IMG/VR virus record: IMGVR_UViG_3300009192_000016
Span: 1 to 35,936 of that record
DNA: 35,936 nt
Source of the DNA: a virus
Direction: 5' to 3' (one strand)
The stretch's first letter is position 1. Every line of letters starts with the position of its first letter. Under the pieces are notes generated by a model. That model searched no databases and was not told the DNA's origin. It saw only the letters and a program-made list of their open reading frames with translations. The position numbers and the translations under genes are program-made. Below, in pieces: positions 23,228 to 31,094 of this stretch.

Positions 23228-24571
23228 ATGAAATTAAAAGAAATCTTAAAAGCATCTCAAGCACGAAATAAAGCTCGATTAGCAGAATTGCAAGGTAAAG
23301 TAGAAAAGGGCGAGGTTCGTTCAGAAGAATTAGCAGCAGTTAAGGCAGAAGTAGAAGCATTAACAGAAGAAGCGAAAACTCTTGCTGATGAAATTGCGAA
23401 ATTAGAAGAGGAAGAAAAAGAAAAAGAAGAAGATCCAGACAAAAAGAAGGATGAGGACCCAGAGAAAAAAGAAGATCCAGCAGCAAAAGAAAATCCGAAT
23501 ACACAAACACAACTATCAGAAGAACAGCGCTCTGTTATTAGTGCGGCTATTGCAGCGGCTCTTTCTACCGAAGGTCATAAATCTACTAAAAATAAAAAGG
23601 TAGAGATTCGTTCGGCATTTGCTAATTTTGTCGTAGGTAATATTTCAGAAATGGAAGCACGTGCTTTAGGCATCGAAATTAACAATGGTTCTGTTACTGT
23701 TCCGGTTGAAATTTCAAAAGAAGTTATCAGTTATGCGCAAGAAGAAAACCTATTACGTAAATATGGTACTTATGTGTCTACAGATGCTGATATAAAATAC
23801 CCTGTACTTGTTAAAAAAGCGGAAGCAAATGTATCAAAAACAGAACGTGCGAAATCAGGTAAAGAAATCACACCAACTGATATTGAATTCGATTCAATTG
23901 ACTTAGATCCAGCGGAATTTGATGCATTAGCTACAATTACTAAAAAGCTTCTTAAACGAACTGGTGTGAAAATTGAACAAATCGTTATTGATGAATTGAA
24001 AAAAGCGTATGTACGTAAAGAAATAAATTTCATGTTCCGAGGTAATGATGTTGGAAATGAAAACCCTGGGGCTCTAGCTAAAAAATCAGTTCCGTTTTAT
24101 GAAACTGTACCTGTAAAGGTAGGAGAAGCAGGTTGGTCTCAAGTTTTACAAGATGAATTAACAATTATGACTGGTGTACCAGTTACGGAAGTAATTAAGA
24201 AGGCGAAATGGATTGTAAACCGTGCAGCGTATAATCTTTTAAATCGAATGACGGATGTCAATGGTCGTAAATTACTTACAAAAACAAATGGCATTTATGA
24301 ATACGATGGATTCCCACTTGATTTCACAGATGCAGCAAATAAATCAGATACGGACGTTACAACGCCTGTATTCTATTTTGGTGATTTCAGTGCCTTCCAC
24401 ATTCAAGAAGTTAAGGGTGGTATGGAACTTCAAAAGTTAATTGAAAAATACGCTGGAACAAACCAGGTTGGATTCCAAATTTACAACCTTATCGATGGAC
24501 AGTTGATTTATTCTCCATTCGAACCAGCTGTTTACCGTTATGAAGTTGGTGAAGTTAAGCCAGGTGCTTAA
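23228..24571 (+). CDS. Major capsid protein, HK97 fold, with N-terminal delta domain
   Basis: This is a 447-aa protein. Residues 1 to about 95 form a charged coiled coil ending in a run of Glu/Asp/Lys (EEEEKEKEEDPDKKKDEDPE), the delta or scaffold domain that the protease removes. The shell domain follows with GSVTVPVEISKEVISYAQEE, then LRKYGTYVSTDADIKYPVL, and ends in QIYNLIDGQLIYSPFEPAVY. All are typical of HK97-type capsids. Mature cleavage probably falls near residues 120-140, but the site cannot be fixed. Confidence 0.93.
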   Translation: MKLKEILKASQARNKARLAELQGKVEKGEVRSEELAAVKAEVEALTEEAKTLADEIAKLEEEEKEKEEDPDKKKDEDPEKKEDPAAKENPNTQTQLSEEQRSVISAAIAAALSTEGHKSTKNKKVEIRSAFANFVVGNISEMEARALGIEINNGSVTVPVEISKEVISYAQEENLLRKYGTYVSTDADIKYPVLVKKAEANVSKTERAKSGKEITPTDIEFDSIDLDPAEFDALATITKKLLKRTGVKIEQIVIDELKKAYVRKEINFMFRGNDVGNENPGALAKKSVPFYETVPVKVGEAGWSQVLQDELTIMTGVPVTEVIKKAKWIVNRAAYNLLNRMTDVNGRKLLTKTNGIYEYDGFPLDFTDAANKSDTDVTTPVFYFGDFSAFHIQEVKGGMELQKLIEKYAGTNQVGFQIYNLIDGQLIYSPFEPAVYRYEVGEVKPGA

Positions 24572-24572
24572 T

Positions 24573-24833
24573 ATGGATGATTTAATTGAGAAATTAAAAT
24601 CTCATATTCATTGGGAAGAGGGTATGGATGAAACCATGCTCTCTTTTTATATTAATCAAGCAAAGACTTATGTAAAAAATGCGACAGGCAAACAGACCGA
24701 GTATTTAATTATTATGGTAGCCGGCATTTTCTATGATTACAGGGTCGCTGAAAAAGAATTAGAACAAGCACTTGATGCTTTAACACCGTTCTTTGTCCAG
24801 GAGGTTTTTGTCGATGAAGAGGCAGACGAATAA
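24573..24833 (+). CDS. Head-tail connector, gp6-like
   Basis: This 86-aa protein starts at ATG 24573 just after the capsid stop, with AGGTG upstream. MDDLIEKLKSHIHWEEGMDE, then LSFYINQAKTYVKNATGK, then MVAGIFYDYRV is the helical pattern of HK97 gp6/DUF3199-type adaptors, which form a ring under the portal. Confidence 0.8.
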   Translation: MDDLIEKLKSHIHWEEGMDETMLSFYINQAKTYVKNATGKQTEYLIIMVAGIFYDYRVAEKELEQALDALTPFFVQEVFVDEEADE

Positions 24834-25143
24834 ACTCAAATGGATGGGTGAGCTACTTAAATCAGGAGAGACCATTGATCCAAACACAGACCGTGTTGTG
24901 ATGGGATATCCGTTAGAACGGAAGATTCGTTATAACAATATTGGAGTTACGGCCACGGATAAATTTACAACGAAAGATACGAATGAAATTGTAAAGAAAA
25001 TTGAGGTTCGTATTGATCGAGAGATTGAAAATAATCAAAAAGATTACCGTGTAAAAGTCGGTGGTCGTATTTACAATATTGAGCGCATTTATGTAAAAGA
25101 AGAAGAGCGATTGATGGAGGTGTCACTATCCTATGCAAATTAG
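24814..25143 (+). CDS. Head closure protein
   Basis: This 109-aa protein starts at ATG 24814 after CAGGAGGT, overlapping the connector by 20 bp. It has the beta-barrel-like layout of SPP1 gp16/HK97 gp7-type stoppers: KVGGRIYNIERIYVKEEERL near the end, and an early ERKIRYNNIGV strand. Its position between connector and tail-completion genes supports this. Confidence 0.72.
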   Translation: MKRQTNKLKWMGELLKSGETIDPNTDRVVMGYPLERKIRYNNIGVTATDKFTTKDTNEIVKKIEVRIDREIENNQKDYRVKVGGRIYNIERIYVKEEERLMEVSLSYAN

Positions 25144-25462
25144 TTTTGAACAATTAAGAGAGCTTATGAAGAAATCTGGTATCCCAGTTTCTCGTGATAG
25201 TGCTCCTACTAATACAGATTACCCCTATATTGTGTATGAGTTTGTGAATGAGCAACATAAAAGAGCTTCTAATACGGTCCTGAAAAATATGCCACTTTAT
25301 CAGATTGCTGTTATAACAAATGGTACTGAAAAAGATTACGAGCCATTAAAGGCTGTTTTTAACGAAGCAGGCGTTTCTTATTCTCAGTTTGATGGAATGG
25401 GTTATGACGAGAACGACGACACTATCACGCAGTTTATAACGTATGTGCGGTGTATTCAGTAA
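25133..25462 (+). CDS. Head-tail joining / tail terminator-like protein
   Basis: This 109-aa protein overlaps the previous gene by 11 bp and the next by 1 bp. A helix (FEQLRELMKKSGIPVSRDSA) leads into strands with YPYIVYEFV and later FITYVRCIQ. By order and shape it is the small joining or terminator protein that caps the tail. The exact role, terminator versus gp9-like adaptor, cannot be separated from sequence alone. Confidence 0.6.
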   Translation: MQISFEQLRELMKKSGIPVSRDSAPTNTDYPYIVYEFVNEQHKRASNTVLKNMPLYQIAVITNGTEKDYEPLKAVFNEAGVSYSQFDGMGYDENDDTITQFITYVRCIQ

Positions 25463-25839
25463 TGGCTTCTAATAATAATGGATTCGCTGAAGCATTAGAA
25501 GATATCAATACGTTATTAAGGGTTGATAAACAAGTAAGTCTTGATGTACTAGATGAAGCAGCGAAGTATTTTGCAGCGGAATTAAAAAAACGCATTAAAA
25601 TGTCGAATAAGAACAAGCGAACACATTTGAAAGAGAGCTTGAAAGTTGTTGCGAAAAATGATCGTGTATCTGTGGAATTTGAAGATGCAGCATGGTATTG
25701 GTATTTAGCTGAACATGGTCATAAAAAAGCAAACGGTAAAGGTCGAGTAAAAGGACTTCATTTTTCTCAAAACACTTTCGATGCAGAAGGTGACAAAATT
25801 GCCGATATTATGGCACAAAAAATATTAAATAGAATGTGA
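25462..25839 (+). CDS. HK97 gp10-family head-tail joining protein
   Basis: This 125-aa protein starts at ATG 25462, overlapping the previous stop. Helical N-terminus (LDVLDEAAKYFAAELKKRIK), then the family hallmark AAWYWYLAEHGHKKANGKGR and a C-terminal helix. HK97 gp10-family proteins act at the head-tail junction, possibly in tail termination. Confidence 0.82.
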   Translation: MASNNNGFAEALEDINTLLRVDKQVSLDVLDEAAKYFAAELKKRIKMSNKNKRTHLKESLKVVAKNDRVSVEFEDAAWYWYLAEHGHKKANGKGRVKGLHFSQNTFDAEGDKIADIMAQKILNRM

Positions 25840-25850
25840 GGGTAATAAAT

Positions 25851-26480
25851 ATGCCAATTGTAAATAAAGAAATTCAATATTCCGTAGGGATTGAAGAGTT
25901 GTATTTATGCATGATGGAAGGTGAGGAATTAACTGATGCACTTCCTACTTATGAAGAGGATATTTATAAGCAAACAAATATTTCTGATTTGACGATTTCC
26001 ACTACCTCTACAAACTTTACAAAGTGGGCTTCTAATAAAAAGATTATTAATATCGTAAAAAATACAGCGTTTGGATTAGCATTTAATCTTGCCGGTCTAA
26101 ATCGTGAAGTAAAAGATAAAATCTTTGCAAAAAAACGTAAAAAAGGTGTGTCTTTTGAAACGGCAAAGGCGAAAGAATATCCAAAGTTTGCAGTAGGTGT
26201 TGTATTTCCACTGAATGATGGAACAAAAGTATTACGTTGGTATCCAAAATGTACAGTCGCTCCAATAGAAGAATCATGGAAAACACAGAATGAAGAAATG
26301 ACTGTGGACGACGTTGCTTACACAATTACAGCAGACCCATTGTTATTTAACGATGTTACACAAGCTGAATTAGATACTGGTGATCCAGAAGCAAAAGGAA
26401 TTAAAGTTACTGATTTCTTAAAACAAGTTATTTGCGATGAATCTCAACTAGCGCAATTAGGTGGAACTACAGGACAATAA
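25851..26480 (+). CDS. Major tail (tube) protein, phi13-like
   Basis: This 209-aa protein starts at ATG 25851, after GAGGGTAA. It matches tail tube proteins of Firmicute siphoviruses in size and content: an early YSVGIEELYL strand, the YKQTNISDLTISTTSTNF segment, and a later FAVGVVFPLNDGTKVLRWYP strand. It forms the hexameric rings of the tail tube, with length set by the tape measure. Confidence 0.85.
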   Translation: MPIVNKEIQYSVGIEELYLCMMEGEELTDALPTYEEDIYKQTNISDLTISTTSTNFTKWASNKKIINIVKNTAFGLAFNLAGLNREVKDKIFAKKRKKGVSFETAKAKEYPKFAVGVVFPLNDGTKVLRWYPKCTVAPIEESWKTQNEEMTVDDVAYTITADPLLFNDVTQAELDTGDPEAKGIKVTDFLKQVICDESQLAQLGGTTGQ

Positions 26481-26491
26481 GGAGTGATAGT

Positions 26492-26878
26492 ATGGCACGT
26501 TTAAGGGATTTAGTTAACGTTGATATAAATAGAAATAAAATTAAGATACAGAAGGTGGAAATCCCTGTTATTTTCACAATGGATTCATTTCCTTATGTGG
26601 AAGAGTCATATGGTGGGGATTATCATGTATTCGAAAAAGAATTACATGGAATGATGGCGAAGGAACAATTTAGCTTAGGTGAAAAAGAAATTAAGTTAAT
26701 GAGTACGCTGATTTATGCGATGGTCCGCAGCGGAGGTACTGAATGTACACCTGAAGAAATCAAAAATTCAATACCTATGTATGATCTACCTGATGTTTTC
26801 AAAGTTGTAATGGAAATTTTCCAAGGTCAAACTTTCCAAAACTCTGATATGGAGAAGGTGAAGCAAGAAAAAAAGTAA
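26492..26878 (+). CDS. Tail assembly chaperone, G-type
   Basis: This 128-aa protein starts at ATG after AAGGAGTG. Helical core LSLGEKEIKLMSTLIYAMVR-like region and a charged end MEKVKQEKK. The last codons are gaA AAA AAG, a -1 slippery site, and a second frame continues without its own start. So this is the G product and the G-T fusion starts here as well (about 204 aa). These chaperones bind the tape measure before tube assembly and are lost from the virion. Confidence 0.88.
   Translation: MARLRDLVNVDINRNKIKIQKVEIPVIFTMDSFPYVEESYGGDYHVFEKELHGMMAKEQFSLGEKEIKLMSTLIYAMVRSGGTECTPEEIKNSIPMYDLPDVFKVVMEIFQGQTFQNSDMEKVKQEKK
26869..26875 (+). other. -1 ribosomal frameshift site A AAA AAG
   Basis: The heptamer is in phase (gaA AAA AAG taa) directly before the G stop. 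It is the same heptamer as E. coli dnaX. A purine-rich GGAGAAGGTG (26851-26860), a possible SD-like stimulator, lies about 9 nt upstream. Confidence 0.85.
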
Positions 26879-27105
26879 AGAACATACTGAATGAAAATGA
26901 AGAATCTCAGTCCGAATTGGATTGGGATTTTTATTTTTATGTCGGTAATACGTTACTTGGATTAAGCATGGATGACTTTTGGAAAATAACTCCTAATCAT
27001 TTTTTAAAGCAATTCATTATGCATCTACGATATAACAACCCAGATGCTTTGAATGAGAAGAAGTCAAAACAAATTTACACGTTAGATCAAACTCCTTTCC
27101 GATAA
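26875..27105 (+). CDS. Tail assembly chaperone, T part (expressed by frameshift)
   Basis: From the slippery site this frame reads VKNILNENEESQSELDWDFY, then LLGLSMDDFWKITPNHFLKQ, and ends LDQTPFR. It has no start codon or ribosome site of its own at its beginning. The aromatic, helical T domain is typical of GT proteins and recruits tail tube subunits. Its stop is followed 11 bp later by the tape measure gene. Confidence 0.85.
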   Translation, partial: VKNILNENEESQSELDWDFYFYVGNTLLGLSMDDFWKITPNHFLKQFIMHLRYNNPDALNEKKSKQIYTLDQTPFR

Positions 27106-27118
27106 GTGAGGTGAGAAA

Positions 27119-30100
27119 ATGGCAGGGAATAATAAAGAAAGAAACGTTGTTCTTAATTTCAAAATGGATGGACAAGTACAGTATGCTCAGACATTAAAGC
27201 AAATCAATATGGTTATGAATAATGCAGCAAAGGAATATAAAAATCATATTGCCGCAATGGGTCAAGATGCAACAGCGACCGATAAATTAGTAGCTGAAAA
27301 GAAAAAGTTAGAAATTCAAATGGAAGCCGCTAAAAAACGTACAGCTATGTTACGTTCCGAATATCAAGCAATGTCTAAAGATACAAATACGACAGCAGAA
27401 CAACTTAATAAAATGTACGGTAAGTTACTTGATGCAGAACGTGCTGAAACTTCTTTAAATAATGCAATGAAAAGAGTGAATGAAGGTCTTTCAGAGCAAG
27501 CGATTGAGGCACGAGAAGCTCGTGGTACTTTACTTGATTTACAAGAGAATTCTAAGAAGCTTGAAGCAGAACAAAAGCGTTTAACAAGCTCATTCAAGCT
27601 TCAAAATGCCGAATTAGGAGCAAATGCTAGTGAAGCTGATAAGTTGGAATTGGCTCAGAAGCAATTACGTCAGCAAATGGAAATGACCGATAGAGTCGTC
27701 CACAATTTAGAACAACAATTAAGCGCAGCAAAGCGTGTGTATGGCGAGAATTCCACAGAGGTACAACAGCTAGAAACAAAATTGAATCAAGCTAAAACTA
27801 CATTGAAGCAATTTGAAAACTCGTTACAAAGTGTTGGTCGTAGTGGAGATCAAGCAGCGGACGGTATGGCTGAGTTAAACAATAAGATGGATTTACACAA
27901 TTTTTTGGAAGCTAGTGAAGTTTTACAAGGGATGTCAGAGAAACTGATTGAACTTGGTAAAGCAGTTATAGGGGTAGCTATAGATTTTGATACTTCTCAA
28001 AGAAAGATTCAAGCTTCATTAGGTTTGACTGGGAAAGGTGCAGAAAACCTTCAAAAGATTGCAGTCGATACTTGGAAAAAGGGTTTTGGGGAAAATCTTG
28101 AAGAGGTAGATAATGCACTGATAAAAGTCTATCAAAATATGCGTGATGTTCCACATGAAGAATTACAAGGTGCTTCTGAGAATGTTTTAACACTTGCTAA
28201 GGTCTATGATGTTGATTTAAATGAAGCCACTCGTGGTGCAGGGCAATTAATGTCGCAGTTCGGTTTGTCTACACAACAAACATTTGATTTATTGGCAGCG
28301 GGTGCTCAAGCTGGGTTGAATTATTCAGATGAACTCTTTGACAATCTTTCAGAGTATGCACCTTTGTTCAAACAGGCTGGATTCAGTGCTAATGAAATGT
28401 TCACGATTCTTGCGAATGGAACGCGTGACGGCGCTTATAATTTGGATTATATCAATGATACAGTTGCTGAATTCGGAAAGAAAGTACAAGACGGATCAAA
28501 AGGTACGGCTGATGCGTTTGCTGATCTTTCCGAGGAAACACAAGCAGTTTGGAAAGCTTTTAACGATGGTAAAGCAACAGCCGCTGATGTGTTTAAAGCT
28601 GTAATAAGTGATTTAGGAAGTATGGATGACAAGGTAAAACAGAATCAAATTGGAGTCGGGTTGTTTGCTACTCGTTGGGAAGACATGGGTGCTAAAGCTG
28701 TATTAGGTCTTACTGATGTGAATGGTGGTCTTGGTGATGTAAATGGTCGTATGGATGAAATGAAAAAGCTTCAAGAAGAATCATTTGGTCAGCAATTTCA
28801 AAGTGCATTGCGAGAAACACAAGCAGCATTAGAGCCACTTGGAGAGAAAATGGCTGAATTAGCTAAAGATATTTTACCACCAATAGTTGATGGGATTAAA
28901 TCATTAATAGATTGGTTTACAAAATTACCAGGACCAGTCCAAATATTTGCTGGAGTATTAGGGGTTTTAAGTGTTGCTTTTCTTATATTAACCCCTATTG
29001 TTGCAGCATTAGCAATTTCATTTATGGCGTTAGATATTGCTTTGTTACCTATAATCGGTATTATCGTAGGTCTTGCAGCAGTTATAACGGGAATTATTTT
29101 AGTAATTCAGAATTGGGGAGCCATAACCGATTGGCTTTCTGAAAAGTGGACCCAATTTAAAGATTGGTTTGGAGAATTGTGGTCTGGTTTAGTTCAGACT
29201 TGTAGTGATGGATGGAATGCCACAGTTGAGTATTTCTCAGGTGCCTGGTCTTCATTTATTGAGATGATGCATAGTTTTTTTGATCCTATAGGTCAATTTT
29301 TTAGTGATTTATGGTCTGGGATTGTTGAAACAGCGTCGTCTTTTTGGTCTTCCTTAGTAGAAACAGCATCTCAATTGTGGGGGACACTAGTACAAACTTG
29401 GCAAGATACATGGAACACGATACTTACAGTTTTAGATCCGATTATTTCATTAATTTCTACGGTTCTTGAAGCGGGATGGTTACTAATACAAGCGGGTGCA
29501 CAAATAGCGTGGGCTGCCATTTGTAGATATATTATTGATCCTATGACTGAAGCGTATAACTGGTGTAAATCTCAAATTGGTGAGCTCGTTTTTTGGTTAA
29601 ATTCGCAGTGGGAAACTATAAAATCCTATACGTCCGCAGCTTGGGGTTTGGTAAAACAGTATGTTATTCAACCGGTGCAGGAATTGTGGAATACAACGAA
29701 GCAAAAACTTGCAGATTTAGCTAACTGGATACTATCAAATTGGGAATCTATAAAATCCTATACACTTTCAGCGTGGAATTTAGTGAAACAATATGTGATT
29801 CAACCAGTAACAGATGCTTATAATCAGGCCAAACAAAAATTTACTGATTTATATAATTCAGCGCAAGAAAAATTTGATGCTGTGAAGAATGCAGCGAAAG
29901 AAAAGTTCGATGCGGCAAAACGATTTATTATGGATCCCATAAGAGAAGCGGTTGATGGGGTGAAAGGATTTATTGATAAAATCAAAGGATTCTTTGATAA
30001 TCTGAAGCTTAAAATACCTAAACCTGAAATGCCACCAATGCCACACTTTAGCTTAGAAACTAGTACAAAGAATGTTTTAGGAAAAGACATTGTATATCCA

Positions 30101-30418
30101 TCTGGTATTGGTGTGAAATGGAATGCTAAAGGTGGGATTTTCACTCGTCCAACTATTTTCGGAATGAATGGTGGACAACTTCAAGGCGCAGGAGAAGCGG
30201 GACGAGAAGCGGTGCTTCCTCTTAATAAGAAGACACTTGGAGATATCGGTGAGGGAATTGCAGCAACAATGAAAAGTGAACCTACTCAAGTTCATATTCA
30301 TAATCCTGTTGTAAGAAATGACCGTGATATTGATCTTATGTATGAGAAAGCTGATGAATGGTTTTCACAGCGTGGTCGAAATATGCAAGTAGGAGTAGGG
30401 AGGAATCAATTTGGTTGA
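27119..30418 (+). CDS. Tape measure protein
   Basis: This 1099-aa protein starts at ATG after GAGGTGAG. Long coiled coil at about residues 30-250, a TP901-type central region (KLIELGKAVIGVAIDFDTSQ and VNGGLGDVNGRMDEM), then a strongly hydrophobic block at about residues 600-665 (LSVAFLILTPIVAALAIS and IIGIIVGLAAVITGIILVIQ). A Trp-rich region with tandem repeats follows, and a C-terminal domain ending GREAVLPLNKKTLGDIGEGI. It fixes tail length and probably helps DNA enter the cell through its membrane-active block. Using the usual 1.5 angstroms per residue, the tail would be near 165 nm. Confidence 0.95.
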   Translation: MAGNNKERNVVLNFKMDGQVQYAQTLKQINMVMNNAAKEYKNHIAAMGQDATATDKLVAEKKKLEIQMEAAKKRTAMLRSEYQAMSKDTNTTAEQLNKMYGKLLDAERAETSLNNAMKRVNEGLSEQAIEAREARGTLLDLQENSKKLEAEQKRLTSSFKLQNAELGANASEADKLELAQKQLRQQMEMTDRVVHNLEQQLSAAKRVYGENSTEVQQLETKLNQAKTTLKQFENSLQSVGRSGDQAADGMAELNNKMDLHNFLEASEVLQGMSEKLIELGKAVIGVAIDFDTSQRKIQASLGLTGKGAENLQKIAVDTWKKGFGENLEEVDNALIKVYQNMRDVPHEELQGASENVLTLAKVYDVDLNEATRGAGQLMSQFGLSTQQTFDLLAAGAQAGLNYSDELFDNLSEYAPLFKQAGFSANEMFTILANGTRDGAYNLDYINDTVAEFGKKVQDGSKGTADAFADLSEETQAVWKAFNDGKATAADVFKAVISDLGSMDDKVKQNQIGVGLFATRWEDMGAKAVLGLTDVNGGLGDVNGRMDEMKKLQEESFGQQFQSALRETQAALEPLGEKMAELAKDILPPIVDGIKSLIDWFTKLPGPVQIFAGVLGVLSVAFLILTPIVAALAISFMALDIALLPIIGIIVGLAAVITGIILVIQNWGAITDWLSEKWTQFKDWFGELWSGLVQTCSDGWNATVEYFSGAWSSFIEMMHSFFDPIGQFFSDLWSGIVETASSFWSSLVETASQLWGTLVQTWQDTWNTILTVLDPIISLISTVLEAGWLLIQAGAQIAWAAICRYIIDPMTEAYNWCKSQIGELVFWLNSQWETIKSYTSAAWGLVKQYVIQPVQELWNTTKQKLADLANWILSNWESIKSYTLSAWNLVKQYVIQPVTDAYNQAKQKFTDLYNSAQEKFDAVKNAAKEKFDAAKRFIMDPIREAVDGVKGFIDKIKGFFDNLKLKIPKPEMPPMPHFSLETSTKNVLGKDIVYPSGIGVKWNAKGGIFTRPTIFGMNGGQLQGAGEAGREAVLPLNKKTLGDIGEGIAATMKSEPTQVHIHNPVVRNDRDIDLMYEKADEWFSQRGRNMQVGVGRNQFG
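29609..29872 (+). repeat. Two 132-bp repeats in the tape measure gene
   Basis: Units start at 29609 and 29741 (44 codons each) and share W-E-[TS]-I-K-S-Y-T, AW-LVKQYVIQPV and a shared TKQK/AKQK tail. They are clearly homologous at DNA and protein level. Confidence 0.8.
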
Positions 30419-31094
30419 TATAGTTATCGATAATGAATTAGCAAGTAATTATGGTATCTCTCTTGTTGGTCGTCCTAAAATTCCCACAGCAGAACAAGAA
30501 GTAGAGTTTATACAAATACCCGGGCGACATGGGTCATTGACGAAGAAAGGGGCGTTTAAAGACGTCTCTTTAAAAATTAAATTTAATATGCTGGAATTAG
30601 AAGAAGACTTAAAGCCTTTAATTCGTCGTATGAAAGCAAGGTTAATGAAGGGAAAAACACTGAGTTTCACGGATGATGAATATGTATATAGAAAAATAAA
30701 ACATGTTGAAATTGGCGATATAGAAAATGAAATTGAAGAACATGGGGAATTTGAAGCGAGTTTTACCTTTGACCCATTCGAATATGCTATGGTGATGCCT
30801 TTAACATTAACTGAATCTCAAATACTATTTAATCCTGGTACATTTGAAGCGGCACCGAGATTAGAGGTATTTGGTAGTGGTGATTTACGAATCACAATTA
30901 ATGACTCATCGTTTCAAATAAAAGCTGTAACGAATTCCGTTGTGGTAGATTCAGAACTTTTAATTGCTCATTCTGGTACAACTCCAATGAAAACAATCGG
31001 TGCATTCCCTGTTTTGTCAGAGGGAAATAACAAAATTCAATGGTCTAGTAATGTTACTAAAATTATAATAGAACCGCGGTGGAGATATAAATGA
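30411..31094 (+). CDS. Distal tail protein (Dit-like)
   Basis: This 227-aa protein starts at TTG (30411) after GGGAGGA, overlapping the tape measure stop. The N-terminal segment SLVGRPKIPTAEQEVEFIQI, then PGRHGSLTKKGAFKDVSLKI, is the hallmark of SPP1 gp19.1-like Dit proteins, with a galectin-like C-terminal half (GDLRITINDSSFQIKA). It forms the hub joining tail tube and baseplate. It overlaps the Tal gene by 4 bp. Confidence 0.9.
   Translation: MVDIVIDNELASNYGISLVGRPKIPTAEQEVEFIQIPGRHGSLTKKGAFKDVSLKIKFNMLELEEDLKPLIRRMKARLMKGKTLSFTDDEYVYRKIKHVEIGDIENEIEEHGEFEASFTFDPFEYAMVMPLTLTESQILFNPGTFEAAPRLEVFGSGDLRITINDSSFQIKAVTNSVVVDSELLIAHSGTTPMKTIGAFPVLSEGNNKIQWSSNVTKIIIEPRWRYK

Noticed and set aside
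29824-30144. Minus-strand 106-aa open frame
   Set aside because: It is antisense to the tape measure C-terminal region and has no ribosome site.
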